Assembly: GCF_012952065.1 (NCBI RefSeq)
Contig: NZ_JABCJJ010000008.1
Span: 62,001 to 126,000, forward strand
Length of the DNA stretch: 64,000 nucleotides
Direction of reading: 5' to 3'
Source of the DNA: Cellulomonas fimi
GTDB taxonomy: Bacteria > Actinomycetota > Actinomycetes > Actinomycetales > Cellulomonadaceae
Every line of letters starts with the position of its first letter. Within the stretch, counting starts at the first letter, position 1. The position numbers and the translations under genes are program-made. The notes under the pieces were generated by a model. The model made no database searches, had not been told where the DNA came from, and was given only the letters and a program-made list of their open reading frames with translations. Positions 35,620 to 44,676 of the stretch are shown here, piece by piece.

Positions 35620-37239
35620 GTGACACGGAGCAGGTACGACGTCGTCGTCGTCGGGGGTGGGCACAACGGGCTGACCGCCGCGGCCTACCTCGCTCGCGCC
35701 GGGCGCAGCGTGCTCGTCCTCGAGCGCGCGGACCACCTGGGCGGCGCGACCGGGTCGCACCGCGTGTTCCGCGGCGTCGACGCCCGGTTGTCGCGGTACT
35801 CCTACCTCGTCTCGCTCCTGCCGCGGGCGATCCGGGACGAGCTCGGGCTGCGGCTCGAGCTGCGGCGTCGGCGGGTGTCGTCGTACACGCCGGCGCCCGG
35901 CGACCCGGCGCGCGGCCTCCTGGTGGACACCGGCGACGACGACGGCACCCGGCGCTCGTTCGCGGCCCTCGGCGCGGGCGCGGACCACGCCGCCTGGCAG
36001 GCGTTCGCCGCGCGGACGCACGCCCTCGCGCAGGCGTTGTTCCCGACCGTGACCGGGCCGCTCCCGACGTCGGCCGAGGTGCGCGCCGCCGTCGGCGAGG
36101 AGTGGTGGGCCGACCTGCACGCCCCGCTCGGGCGCCTCGTCGAGCGGACGTTCGGCCACGACGTCGTGCGCGGCGTCGTGCTCACCGACGCGCTGATCGG
36201 GACGTTCGCCGACGCCCACGACCCGACGCTCGTCCAGAACCGCTGCTTCCTCTACCACGTGATCGGGGGTGGGACGGGGGACTGGGACGTGCCTGTGGGC
36301 GGCATGGGCGCGGTGGTCGACGCGCTCACGGGCGCGGCGCGCGCGGGCGGCGCGGAGCTGCTGACCCGGGCGATCGTGACCGCCGTGCACCCGGGCTCCG
36401 ACGGCGCGGAGGTGGTGTGGACCGACGACGACGGACGCGAGCACGCGGTCGGCGCCGGTCACGTCCTGGTGAACGCCGCCCCACGCGTGCTCGACGGGCT
36501 CCTGGGGCGCGAGCCGGCCGACGTCGGCCCGGAGGGCAGCCAGCTCAAGGTCAACATGGTGCTCCGCCGGCTGCCCCGGCTCCGGGACGCGGCGGTGGAT
36601 CCCGCGGCCGCCTTCGCGGGGACCTTCCACGTCAACGAGTCGTACGAGCAGCTCGCGACCGCCTACGCCGAGGCTGCGGCGGGCCGCATCCCGGCGCTCC
36701 CGCCGGCCGAGATCTACTGCCACACCCTCACCGACCCGTCGATCCTCGGCCCGGAGCTGCGCGACACGGGCCACCACACGCTCACCCTCTTCGGCCTCCA
36801 CATGCCCGCCCGCCTGTTCCGTGCCGAACCCGACGGCGCACGGGCGACGGCGCTCGCGGCCACGCTGCGTTCGCTGGACTCGGTGCTCGCGGAGCCGATC
36901 GAGGACTGCCTCGCCCTGGACGCCGACGGCCGCCCGTGCCTCGAGGTGCGCTCGCCCGTCGACCTCGAGCACGACGTCGCGCTGCCGGGCGGGCACATCT
37001 TCCACGGCGACCTGCAGTGGCCTTGGTTGGAGGACGACGGCGAGGCCCCATCATCAGCGGCCCGGTCGTCCGCCGCCCGGTCGCCGGCCGAGCGGTGGGG
37101 CGTGGCCACCGAGCACGACCGCGTGCTGCTCTGCGGCGCGGGGGCGCGTCGGGGTGGGGGAGTGAGCGGCATCCCCGGCAGGTCGGCCGCGATGGCGCTG
37201 CTGGACAGCGCCTCTACCGGCGGCGGCGCCTGCCCCTGA
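35620..37239 (+). CDS. Phytoene-desaturase-like FAD oxidoreductase, 539 aa
   Basis: N-terminal FAD motif VVVVGGGHNGLTAAAYLARAG and the following ERADHLGGATGS mark the amine-oxidase/phytoene-dehydrogenase family (the CrtI/retinol-saturase-like COG1233 group). The C-terminus closes the FAD site with LLCGAGARRGGGVSGIPG. Start GTG 35620 has GGGGAGG upstream. No carotenoid genes are nearby, so a role in pigment synthesis is not supported; many such actinobacterial proteins act on unknown lipids. An SSAARSSAARSPA repeat lies near 490. Confidence 0.88.
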   Translation: MTRSRYDVVVVGGGHNGLTAAAYLARAGRSVLVLERADHLGGATGSHRVFRGVDARLSRYSYLVSLLPRAIRDELGLRLELRRRRVSSYTPAPGDPARGLLVDTGDDDGTRRSFAALGAGADHAAWQAFAARTHALAQALFPTVTGPLPTSAEVRAAVGEEWWADLHAPLGRLVERTFGHDVVRGVVLTDALIGTFADAHDPTLVQNRCFLYHVIGGGTGDWDVPVGGMGAVVDALTGAARAGGAELLTRAIVTAVHPGSDGAEVVWTDDDGREHAVGAGHVLVNAAPRVLDGLLGREPADVGPEGSQLKVNMVLRRLPRLRDAAVDPAAAFAGTFHVNESYEQLATAYAEAAAGRIPALPPAEIYCHTLTDPSILGPELRDTGHHTLTLFGLHMPARLFRAEPDGARATALAATLRSLDSVLAEPIEDCLALDADGRPCLEVRSPVDLEHDVALPGGHIFHGDLQWPWLEDDGEAPSSAARSSAARSPAERWGVATEHDRVLLCGAGARRGGGVSGIPGRSAAMALLDSASTGGGACP

Positions 37240-37331
37240 GGAGGAGCCCGGCGCCGCGGTCGTGACGGCGCCAGGCAGTCGATGAGTCACTTGGCTCGCG
37301 GAGGCGGCCCGTAGCTGCGTCCGCGAGCGAT

Positions 37332-37463
37332 TCACCGCCCCCGTGGGCGGCCGCCGTCGGCCTGGGGACTTCGAGGCTTCTGGGTGCGCCGGAGCTCGAG
37401 CAGGGGGCAGCTCTTGCAGCGGGGCGTGGCACGGCAGCACTTGATGCGTTTGCGATGGGCCAT
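37332..37463 (-). CDS. 43-aa Cys-cluster protein coupled to the metal ATPase
   Basis: A very small basic protein whose first 20 residues (MAHRKRIKCCRATPRCKSCP) hold Cys9, Cys10, Cys16 and Cys19, arranged as CC-x5-C-x2-C, a plausible Zn or other soft-metal site; the rest is basic. Its ATG (37461-37463) shares a base with the TGA of the P-type ATPase gene (37463-37465), so translation is coupled. I recall similar short 'CCRxxxRCKxCP' proteins in actinobacteria but know no function. Likely a metal chaperone or sensor peptide for the ATPase; that is inference. Confidence 0.7.
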   Translation of the reverse strand: MAHRKRIKCCRATPRCKSCPLLELRRTQKPRSPQADGGRPRGR

Positions 37464-39487
37464 CAGCTTCTCGCCGACAGTGCGAGCGGGTGCTCGGTGC
37501 TTGCGGCTCCAGGAACTGCTGCGGGGGGTCTGGAACCGGCGCGGCGCCAGACCCCCGCACGGAGCAGGCGTAGCCCGTTCAGACCGACGACCATGGTGGA
37601 GCCTTCGTGGCCGGCGACACCGAGGGGTAGCGGCAGGATCCAGCCGATGTCCCAGACGACGAGGACCGCGATGACGGTCGCGGCGAACGTCAGGTTGGCC
37701 TTGACCACGCGGTGGGCCCGCCCGGACAGGTCGATGATCTTGGGCAGGATGGCGAGCTCGTCGCGGACGATGACCGCGTCGGAGGTTTCCAGGGCGAGGT
37801 CTGACCCGTGGCGGCCCATGGCCACGCCGAGATTGGCGGCGGCCATCGCGGGTGCGTCGTTGACACCGTCGCCGACCAGGAGCACCCGGTGACCTGCTGC
37901 CTGGAGCGCCTTGACGTGGGTGACCTTGTCGGCGGGCAGGAGACCTGCGCGGACGTCGGTGATCCCGACCTCCTGGGCCAGTCGGGTGGCGGCGCCGTGG
38001 TTGTCCCCGGTCAGCAGCACCGGGGTGGCGCCCGTCAAGGCGGTCAGCGCGGCCACGGTGGCGCGGGCGTCCGGTCGCAGCTGGTCGGCCAGACCGAGGA
38101 CCCCCACGTGTACGTCGTCGACCACGACGACGACTGCGGTACGCCCGGACGCCTCCAGCTCGGCGACGACGTCCCGGGCGTCCTCGGACCCCTTGTTGGC
38201 GGCTGCGACCGCAGGGTCGGTCAGCAGCGCCGGTGAGCCGACCCGGACCACGCGGCCCTCGACGGTTGCGGTGACCCCGCGCCCGGGGGTCGAGGAGAAG
38301 TCCTGGGCGTGAGGCAGGTTCAGATCCCTGTCATGGGCGGCTGCAGCGATCGCGCGCGCCAGTGGGTGCTCGCTGGGTCGTTCGGCGGCAGCGGCACAGC
38401 GGAGGACCTCGTTCTCGTCGAGCCTTCCGGCGGGCAGGGGCCTGACGTCGGCGACCCGGGGGGTGCCTTCGGTCAGGGTGCCGGTCTTGTCGAACGCGAC
38501 GAGCGTGACCTCGCGGAAGGTCTCCATCACCACCGCGGACTTCACCAGCAGGCCGTGCCGGCCGGCGTTGGCGATCGCGGAGAGCAGCGGGGGCATGGTG
38601 GCCAGCACCACCGCGCACGGCGAGGCAACGATCATGAAGGTCATCGCTCGTTGCAGGGTCGGCTCAAAAGCCGCGCCGAGGGCCAGCGGAACACCGAAGA
38701 TCAGCAAGGTGGAGACGACGACACCGACCGAGTAGCGCTGCTCGACCTTCTCGATGAAGAGTTGTGTCTTCGCCTTCGTGGCCGATGCCTCTTCGACCAT
38801 CGCCACGATCCGGGCCACCACCGAGTCGGTCGCGGCTCGGTTCACGCGGATGCGCAGCGCGCCGGTGCCGTTCAGGGTCCCGGCGAACACCTCGTCGCCG
38901 GTTTCCTTGAGCACCGGCATCGGCTCGCCGGTGATGGAGGCCTGGTCGACCTCGCTGGCTCCGTCGATGACCTCCCCGTCGGCGCCGACCAGTTCCCCGG
39001 GTCGCACCAGGACGACGTCGCCGATGGCGAGATCCGCGGTGTCGACCTGCTCCTCGATGTCGCCAGGGTGGACTCGTGTCGCTTGCTCGGGGGCCAGGTC
39101 GAGCAGGGCGCGGACCGAGTCGGCGGTACGCCGGGTCACGAACGCCTCCAGCGCCCCGGAGGTCGCGAAGATGACGATCAGCAGCGCCCCCTCGAAGACC
39201 TGTCCGATCGCTGCGGCGAGGAGCGCGGCGACGATCATCAGCAGGTCGACGTCGAGCGTCCTCGCGCGCAGAGCCTGCAGTCCTGCCAGTGCGGGTTCCC
39301 ACCCGCCGGTCACGTAGCAGGCCAGGTAGAAGGCCCACCACACCACCGGTGGCGCGCCGGCGAGCTGGAGAGCGCCGCCGATCGCGAAGAGCACCGTGGC
39401 GGCGGCCGCCCAGCGCACCTCGGCCATCGACAGCACCACCCACAGGCCCGATCGGGGCCCACGAGTTCTTGCGGTGTCGTGGTTCAC
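37463..39487 (-). CDS. Heavy-metal P-type ATPase with SPC motif, 674 aa
   Basis: Exports a metal using ATP. No N-terminal metal-binding domain is seen. The transmembrane motif is ASPCAVVLATMPP near residue 289 (SPC in place of CPC), phosphorylation site FDKTGTLTEG near 332, SEHPLARAI near 372, and GDGVNDAPA near 539. SPC-type P1B ATPases of this kind are often annotated as cadmium/zinc or cobalt exporters; the metal is not settled. GTG 39487 gives the family-like N-terminus (ARTRGPRSGLWVVLSMAEVRW), but no ribosome site precedes it and the start overlaps the divergent arsR remnant. Confidence 0.93.
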   Translation of the reverse strand: MNHDTARTRGPRSGLWVVLSMAEVRWAAAATVLFAIGGALQLAGAPPVVWWAFYLACYVTGGWEPALAGLQALRARTLDVDLLMIVAALLAAAIGQVFEGALLIVIFATSGALEAFVTRRTADSVRALLDLAPEQATRVHPGDIEEQVDTADLAIGDVVLVRPGELVGADGEVIDGASEVDQASITGEPMPVLKETGDEVFAGTLNGTGALRIRVNRAATDSVVARIVAMVEEASATKAKTQLFIEKVEQRYSVGVVVSTLLIFGVPLALGAAFEPTLQRAMTFMIVASPCAVVLATMPPLLSAIANAGRHGLLVKSAVVMETFREVTLVAFDKTGTLTEGTPRVADVRPLPAGRLDENEVLRCAAAAERPSEHPLARAIAAAAHDRDLNLPHAQDFSSTPGRGVTATVEGRVVRVGSPALLTDPAVAAANKGSEDARDVVAELEASGRTAVVVVVDDVHVGVLGLADQLRPDARATVAALTALTGATPVLLTGDNHGAATRLAQEVGITDVRAGLLPADKVTHVKALQAAGHRVLLVGDGVNDAPAMAAANLGVAMGRHGSDLALETSDAVIVRDELAILPKIIDLSGRAHRVVKANLTFAATVIAVLVVWDIGWILPLPLGVAGHEGSTMVVGLNGLRLLRAGVWRRAGSRPPAAVPGAASTEHPLALSARS

Positions 39488-39737
39488 CTGGGGAGGCGAG
39501 GCGGACAGCGTCGAGCTCATCGGCCAGCTCGCCGAGGCCGTGGAGATGGAACAGTCCGCCGTGTCCCACCAGTTGCGCATGCTGCGCCACCTCGGGCTCG
39601 TCCAAGGCCGGCGATCGGGACGCTCTATCACCTACGCCTTGCACGACTACCACGTCGCCCAGCTCCTCGACGAAGCCGTGTTCCACGCCGAGCACCTGCG
39701 CCTCGGAGCTCCCGACCAGTCCGACGAGACGGCCTGA
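39474..39737 (+). pseudogene. ArsR/SmtB-family repressor, N-terminally shortened
   Basis: Recognition helices are intact (VEMEQSAVSHQLRMLRHLGLVQGRRSGRSITYALHDYHVAQLLDEAVFHAEHL), as is the C-terminal helix with a His/Asp pair typical of an alpha5 metal site. But from GTG 39474 only 87 residues are coded, against the usual 100-125: the first helix and the RLRIL segment before the wing are replaced by VSWFTWGG. The start overlaps that of the divergent P-type ATPase by 14 bases, so the normal shared control region is gone. Could still be expressed. Confidence 0.65.
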
Positions 39738-39754
39738 TCCCGCGACAGGGTTCG

Positions 39755-39955
39755 GGCTCACCCTCGAGCGCGCCGGCATCGACGTGCTCGGCGACGCGGC
39801 GGATCATGGCCGGGCCGCAGACGCTGCCGCGCGTGGTCGCGCTGACGACCTTCGACCTCGACGAGGACGTCTGCTCCGCGGTGCGGGCGGGCGCGTCGGG
39901 GTTCCTGCTCAGGGACGTCTCGCCGGACGACCTCGTCCAGGTGGAGGACGCCCGG
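39755..39955 (+). pseudogene. Remnant of a NarL/LuxR-type response regulator receiver domain
   Basis: Two short in-order pieces in different frames: GLTLERAGIDVLGDAADHG (the start-to-beta2 segment) and PRVVALTTFDLDEDVCSAVRAGASGFLLRDVSPDDLVQ (beta4 to alpha5, with conserved Thr and the GASGFLLRD motif). The phosphoacceptor Asp segment between them and the HTH output domain are missing. Its end runs into the 3' end of the convergent marR gene. Confidence 0.7.
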
Positions 39956-40469
39956 CGGACGGCAGGCGCGGGTCGAGCGCCTCGTCGACGACGGCGCACG
40001 GGTCGCCCGGGCTGTCGGCGCCACGGGTGTCGCGCGCGACGCGCCGGACGAGGGTGCAGAGCGTCTCGCGCTCGCGGGGTGCCAGGGCCGACAGGATGCG
40101 GTCCTGGGCGTCGTCGACCCGCCGCTCGAGGTCGGCCAGGGTCCGGGTGCCGTCCGCGGTCGCGACGATCTTGCGCTGCCGCCGGTCCTGAGGGTTGGGC
40201 CGCCGCTCGACCAGGCCGGCCGCGACGAGGTCGTCGATGAGGTAGGTCATGACCGTGCGGTCGATCCCGAGGTGGGCGGCGAGCGCGAGCTGGCTCGGCT
40301 GGTCCCCGTGCACCACCGTGCTGAGCACCTGGTACCCGCGGTGGCCGTGCGGCACGTCGCCCAGCGCGGCGGTGACGCCGGCCTGGTAGGCACGGAGCAG
40401 GACGACGAGCGACCACCCGAAGTCCTCGGTGCGCTCGCCGGGCCCACGGTCCTCCGGAACGGTGCTCAT
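39909..40469 (-). CDS. MarR-family transcriptional regulator, 186 aa
   Basis: Winged-helix MarR: HGDQPSQLALAAHLGIDRTVMTYLIDDLVAAGLVERRPNPQDRRQRKIVATADG is the DNA-binding core, with helices either side. ATG 40469. The last 40 residues (PRLPSAGRPPPGRGRP...) are antisense to the response-regulator remnant and look like run-on, so the natural stop may have been lost. Divergent from the LLM oxidoreductase gene with a CTGTGCT/AGCACAG dyad between, its probable target. Confidence 0.9.
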   Translation of the reverse strand: MSTVPEDRGPGERTEDFGWSLVVLLRAYQAGVTAALGDVPHGHRGYQVLSTVVHGDQPSQLALAAHLGIDRTVMTYLIDDLVAAGLVERRPNPQDRRQRKIVATADGTRTLADLERRVDDAQDRILSALAPRERETLCTLVRRVARDTRGADSPGDPCAVVDEALDPRLPSAGRPPPGRGRPARRP

Positions 40470-40525
40470 CCGGGAATCGTACCGACCGTCGTGCTGTTGG
40501 ACAAAGCATCTCCACGACATATCGT

Positions 40526-40541
40526 CTGTGCTACAGCACAG
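40526..40541. promoter_or_regulatory. Putative MarR operator
   Basis: CTGTGCT (40526-40532) and AGCACAG (40535-40541) form a perfect 16-bp dyad between the divergent marR and LLM genes, overlapping the expected promoter zone of the latter. Confidence 0.65.
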
Positions 40542-40578
40542 TGTGAGCCGAGGGACCCAGTCCCGGCGAAAGGACACG

Positions 40579-41511
40579 ATGACCGACTACGGGCACGACC
40601 TCTTGTTCGGGTCGTTCATCACACCGACCAACACGGCGCCGGACCGCGTCGTCGCGCTTGCCCAGCTCAGCGAGCGGGTAGGGCTGGACCTCGCCACGTT
40701 CCAGGACCACCCGTACCAGCCGCGGTACCTCGACACCTGGACGCTCCTGAGCTGGGTCGCCGCGGTGACCGAGCGCATCCACGTCGCAGCCAACGTGACG
40801 AACCTCCCGCTCCGGCCGCCGGCGGTGCTGGCCCGCGCGGCCGCGAGCCTGGACCTGCTCAGCGGCGGACGGCTCGAGCTCGGGCTGGGCGCCGGCGGGT
40901 TCTGGGACGCCATCGAGGGGATGGGCGGCCGGCGCCTGACGCCCGGCCAGAGCGTCGAAGCCCTCGACGAGGCGATCGACATCATCCGCGGCATCTGGGA
41001 CGCCGACGACCGGTCGCGCCTCGTCGTCGACGGCACCTACCACCGCGTCGACGGGGCCAAGCGCGGGCCCGCGCCCGCCCACGACATCGGCGTCTGGATC
41101 GGCGCCTACAAGCCCCGGATGCTGCGTCTGATCGGGCGCAAGGGCGACGGGTGGCTCCCGTCGCTGAGCTACGTCGCGAGCCTTCAGGACCTCGCGGACG
41201 CGAACGCGATCATCGACGAGGCGGCGACCGCGGCGGGCCGCGAGCCCCGCGCCGTGCGCCGTCTGCTCAACGTCGGCGGCCAGCTCACGCACGCCGCGAG
41301 CGACCGGCTGCTCGTCGGCCCGCCCGAGCAGTGGGCCGAGCAGCTCGCCGCGCTGACGATCGAGCACGGCTTCAGCGCCTACGTCGTCATGGGCGACGAC
41401 CCAGCCACGCTCACCGTCGTCGGCCAGGAGATCGCTCCGGCGGTGCGCGCGCTGGTCGACGCCGAACGCGGCACCGCGAGCGGCCCGGGCGTCCCCCGCT
41501 CCGCGAACTGA
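40579..41511 (+). CDS. LLM-class flavin-dependent oxidoreductase, 310 aa
   Basis: F420- or FMN-dependent luciferase-like monooxygenase/dehydrogenase with a TIM-barrel fold: [56 protein letters not shown] and the phosphate-binding end [15 protein letters not shown] (segments about 35-165). ATG 40579 with AAAGGA upstream. It is a close paralogue of the first domain of the next gene (about half of residues match by eye), pointing to duplication. Probably regulated by the divergent MarR protein. Confidence 0.92.
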   Translation: MTDYGHDLLFGSFITPTNTAPDRVVALAQLSERVGLDLATFQDHPYQPRYLDTWTLLSWVAAVTERIHVAANVTNLPLRPPAVLARAAASLDLLSGGRLELGLGAGGFWDAIEGMGGRRLTPGQSVEALDEAIDIIRGIWDADDRSRLVVDGTYHRVDGAKRGPAPAHDIGVWIGAYKPRMLRLIGRKGDGWLPSLSYVASLQDLADANAIIDEAATAAGREPRAVRRLLNVGGQLTHAASDRLLVGPPEQWAEQLAALTIEHGFSAYVVMGDDPATLTVVGQEIAPAVRALVDAERGTASGPGVPRSAN

Positions 41512-41525
41512 CCCGGGAGACGGAC

Positions 41526-43898
41526 GTGGACTACGGCCACCCCCTGCTGCTCGGCACCTTCCTCACGCCGACGAACGACCGTCCCCAGGCTCCGGTCGAG
41601 CTCGCCCGCCTCAGCGAGGACCTCGACTACGACCTCGTCACCTTCCAGGACCACCCCGACCAGCCGCGGTTCCACGACGCGTGGACCCTGCTGAGCTGGG
41701 TCGCGGCGAGGACCACGCGCATCCACCTCGCGCCGAACGTCCTCAACGTGCCGATGCGGCCCCCGGCCGTGCTCGCGCGGGCTGCGGCGAGCCTGGACCT
41801 GATGTCCCGCGGACGGGTCGAGCTGGCGCTGGGCGCCGGCTTCTTCTGGGACGCGATGGCGGGCATGGGCGTCCCGCGACTGACCGCGGGGGAGTCGGTC
41901 GACGCCCTCCGCGAGGCGATCGACGTCATGCGCGGTATCTGGGCCGGCGACGCCGGGTCGCGGCTCAGGCTCGACGGCGAGCACCACCGGCTGGCGGGCG
42001 CAGCGGGCGGACCGGCGCCCGCGCACAACATCCCGGTCTGGGTCGGCGGCGGCAGGCCGCGCATGCTGCGGCTGATCGGCGAGACCGCCGACGGGTGGGT
42101 GGTGCCCGGCGGCACCGCGAGCCTGCGCGAGCTCGCGGCCGGCAACGACCGCATCGACGCGGCCGCCGCCGCGGCGGGCCGCGACCCCCGGGAGATCCGC
42201 CGGATCGCGAACGTCTCGGGCCGCTTCGCCGACACCCGCGACGGGTTCCTCGTCGGCCCCGCAGGTCAGTGGGTCGACGAGCTGCTCCCGCTCGTCGTCC
42301 GGGACGGCGTCGGCACGCTCGTCCTCGCGACCGACGACGCCGAGGTGCTGCGCCGGTTCGCCGCGGAGGTCGCCCCGGCCCTGCGCGCGGCGGTCGACGC
42401 CGAACGCTCGACCGCGGGCACCGCGGTCGGGTCCGTGCCGAGCATCCACGTCCGGGTACGGCGCCGGGATGGCGTCGACTACGCCGGCATCCCCGCCGGC
42501 CTGCGGGAGGCCGCCGTCGAGCCGGGCGACGCCGTCTACCCGACCGTCCGCTCGGGGTACCTGCGCGGTGGGTCGCCCGGCCTGGTGCTCCGCGTGCACG
42601 ACGCCGCGGAGGTCGCCGACGCGCTGGCCTTCGCCCGCCGCCAGCCCGTGCCGCTGTCCGTCCGCAGCGGCGGGCACGGCATTTCCGGCCGGTCGACCAA
42701 CGACGGCGGCATCATCATCGACCTGTCCCGCATGAACCGGATCGAGGTCCTCGACGCGACCAGCCGAACCGTCCGGATCGAGCCGGGCGCCCGCTGGGGC
42801 GACGTCGCCGAATCCCTGCACCCGCTCGGCTGGGCGCTGAGCTCCGGTGACCACGGCGGCGTCGGGGTCGGCGGGCTCGGCGTCGCGGGCGGCATCGGGT
42901 TCCTGGGTCGCCGGCACGGGCTGACCATCGACCACCTGCGCGCCGCCGAGCTCGTCCTCGCGGACGGCACCGCGGTCCGCGTGAGCGAGACCGAGAACCC
43001 GGACCTCTTCTGGGCCGTCCGAGGCGCCGGCTTCAGCGTCGGCATCGTCACCGCGTTCGAGTTCCAGGCCGACGAGGTCGGCGACGTCGGCTTCGCCCAG
43101 CTCGTCCACGACGCGACCGACACCGCGGACTTCCTGCAGCGGTGGGGTGCCGCCGTCGAGGCCGCACCGCGGGACCTGACGAGCTTCCTCATCATCGGCC
43201 GCCCGCGGGAGGGCCGGGTGCTCGCCCAGACCATGACCGTCGTCGACTCTGACGACGCCGAGACGATCCTCGCGCGCCTGCAGCCGCTCGCGAACCTCGC
43301 CCCGCTGCTCGGGCAGCAGGTCCGGATCACGCCGTACGCCGGCGTCGTCACCGCGCCCGAGGGGGCCCACGAGGGCCAGGGCGAACCGGTCAGTCGCTCC
43401 GGCCTGCTCGAGCACCTCACGCCCGGGTTCGCCCAGGATGCCGCGCGTCTGGTCGCGAGCGGTGCCGCGTACTGGTTCCAGGTCCGCGCCATGGGCGGTG
43501 CGACCGGCGACGTCGACCCCGACGCCACCGCGTTCGCCCACCGCTCGGCGAACTTCCAGGTCGTCGCGATGGGCGCGAGCCCCGCCCGGCTGGACGCGGC
43601 CTGGGACGCGATGCGGCGGCACTTCACCGGCCTGTACGTCAGCTTCGAGACCGACACCCGCCCGGAGCGGCTCCTCGACGCCTACCCGCCCCGGACCCTG
43701 GCCCGGCTGCGCGACGTCAAGCGGCGGTACGACCCGGAGAACGTCTTCCGCGACAACGTCGTGGTCGAGCCGAGCGCCGGCACGCCGAGCGCAGGCACGC
43801 CGAGCGCCGGCGTCGAGCTGCGCGCCGCTGTCCCGCGCACGGGCGCCGTGACCCGAGCCGTCGTCGAGCGGGGCGCGTCTGCGACGATGCCCGAGTGA
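41526..43898 (+). CDS. Two-flavoenzyme fusion: LLM oxidoreductase plus berberine-bridge-type FAD oxidase, 790 aa
   Basis: Residues 1-295 are an LLM-class domain ([42 protein letters not shown]). A linker of about 30 residues leads to an FAD_binding_4/BBE oxidase: [20 protein letters not shown], where the His near 383 is the covalent FAD site, then [18 protein letters not shown], and the C-terminal [12 protein letters not shown]. The Cys of bicovalent members is not evident ([16 protein letters not shown]). Starts at GTG 41526 with GGGAG upstream, 14 bases after the first LLM gene. PSAGT repeats end the protein. Substrate unknown; oxidation of a sugar, alkaloid-like compound or xenobiotic is possible. 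Confidence 0.9.
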   Translation: MDYGHPLLLGTFLTPTNDRPQAPVELARLSEDLDYDLVTFQDHPDQPRFHDAWTLLSWVAARTTRIHLAPNVLNVPMRPPAVLARAAASLDLMSRGRVELALGAGFFWDAMAGMGVPRLTAGESVDALREAIDVMRGIWAGDAGSRLRLDGEHHRLAGAAGGPAPAHNIPVWVGGGRPRMLRLIGETADGWVVPGGTASLRELAAGNDRIDAAAAAAGRDPREIRRIANVSGRFADTRDGFLVGPAGQWVDELLPLVVRDGVGTLVLATDDAEVLRRFAAEVAPALRAAVDAERSTAGTAVGSVPSIHVRVRRRDGVDYAGIPAGLREAAVEPGDAVYPTVRSGYLRGGSPGLVLRVHDAAEVADALAFARRQPVPLSVRSGGHGISGRSTNDGGIIIDLSRMNRIEVLDATSRTVRIEPGARWGDVAESLHPLGWALSSGDHGGVGVGGLGVAGGIGFLGRRHGLTIDHLRAAELVLADGTAVRVSETENPDLFWAVRGAGFSVGIVTAFEFQADEVGDVGFAQLVHDATDTADFLQRWGAAVEAAPRDLTSFLIIGRPREGRVLAQTMTVVDSDDAETILARLQPLANLAPLLGQQVRITPYAGVVTAPEGAHEGQGEPVSRSGLLEHLTPGFAQDAARLVASGAAYWFQVRAMGGATGDVDPDATAFAHRSANFQVVAMGASPARLDAAWDAMRRHFTGLYVSFETDTRPERLLDAYPPRTLARLRDVKRRYDPENVFRDNVVVEPSAGTPSAGTPSAGVELRAAVPRTGAVTRAVVERGASATMPE

Positions 43899-44232
43899 CA
43901 GACCTCCTGCGCTCGCTCGTGCTGTTCGCCCTGGCCGCGACGGCGGAGATCGGGGGGCCTGGCTGGTCTGGCAAGGGGTGCGCGAGCACCGCGGCTGGGT
44001 CTGGATCGGCGCCGGCGTCATCGCGCTCGGGCTGTACGGCTTCGTCGCGACCCTGCAGCCGGACGCGCACTTCGGGCGCATCCTCGCCGCCTACGGAGGC
44101 GTGTTCGTCGCCGGCTCGCTGGCGTGGGGCATGGTGATGGACGGGTTCCGGCCCGACCGGTACGACGTCGTCGGCGCCTTGATCTGCCTCGCCGGGGTCG
44201 CCGTGATCATGTATGCACCCCGAGCGACATGA
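43895..44232 (+). pseudogene. YnfA/UPF0060-family membrane protein, one-base frameshift
   Basis: Two overlapping frames form one 108-residue UPF0060 protein: [18 protein letters not shown] from GTG 43895, then, one frame over, [41 protein letters not shown] through to VIMYAPR. The break is at a run of six G (43951-43956); seven G would restore the reading frame exactly ([15 protein letters not shown]). Four-helix membrane protein. The GTG overlaps the stop of the fusion flavoenzyme. A homopolymer sequencing error is as likely as a true mutation. Confidence 0.85.
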
Positions 44233-44247
44233 CCGGCGTTCCGTGCC

Positions 44248-44263
44248 GTGGACAGTAGTCCAC
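44248..44263. promoter_or_regulatory. Dyad upstream of the padR gene
   Basis: GTGGAC-AGTA-GTCCAC, a perfect 6+4+6 dyad at 44248-44263. CAGTAGT recurs at 44253-44259 and 44270-44276, where TAGTGT may be the -10. Probable PadR autoregulatory site. Confidence 0.5.
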
Positions 44264-44346
44264 CAAACGCAGTAGTGTGCCTCGTGCGGGCGCCGCGCGG
44301 CGTCCGCACCACACGTCCCGCCGGTGGGCGGGGGAGCGGAGGTCGC

Positions 44347-44676
44347 GTGGACACCACGCAGCTGCTCAAGGGCGTGCTCGACGTCGCGGTCCTGGCCGTC
44401 GTCGACGACGAGGACGGCTACGGGTACGACGTCGTGCGCCGCCTGCGCGCGGCCGGCATCGACGAGGTCGCCGACGCCTCCGTGTACGGCACCCTGCGGC
44501 GGCTGTACGCGGCAGGGGCGCTGACCTCGTATGTCGTTCCGAGCGACGAGGGACCCCACCGCAAGTACTACGGGATCAACGCCCAGGGCCGGGCGATGCT
44601 CGAGGCCCAGCGCAAGGACTGGGACGAGTTCGCGGCGACGATGACCCGCCTGCTGAGGACCGAGGAGGGGCGATGA
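44347..44676 (+). CDS. PadR-family transcriptional regulator, 109 aa
   Basis: Winged helix with the PadR hallmarks: LLKGVLDVAVLAVVDDEDGYGYDVVRRL, VYGTLRRLYAAGAL, and the wing RKYYGINAQGRAML. Short-form PadR length. GTG 44347. Overlaps the next gene at ATGA (44673), a layout typical for PadR plus its membrane partner. Confidence 0.95.
   Translation: MDTTQLLKGVLDVAVLAVVDDEDGYGYDVVRRLRAAGIDEVADASVYGTLRRLYAAGALTSYVVPSDEGPHRKYYGINAQGRAMLEAQRKDWDEFAATMTRLLRTEEGR

Noticed and set aside
40272-41525. A 1208-residue reading of the fusion flavoenzyme starting at 40272
   Set aside because: That frame is the out-of-frame shadow of the first LLM gene; the real start is GTG 41526 with a ribosome site.
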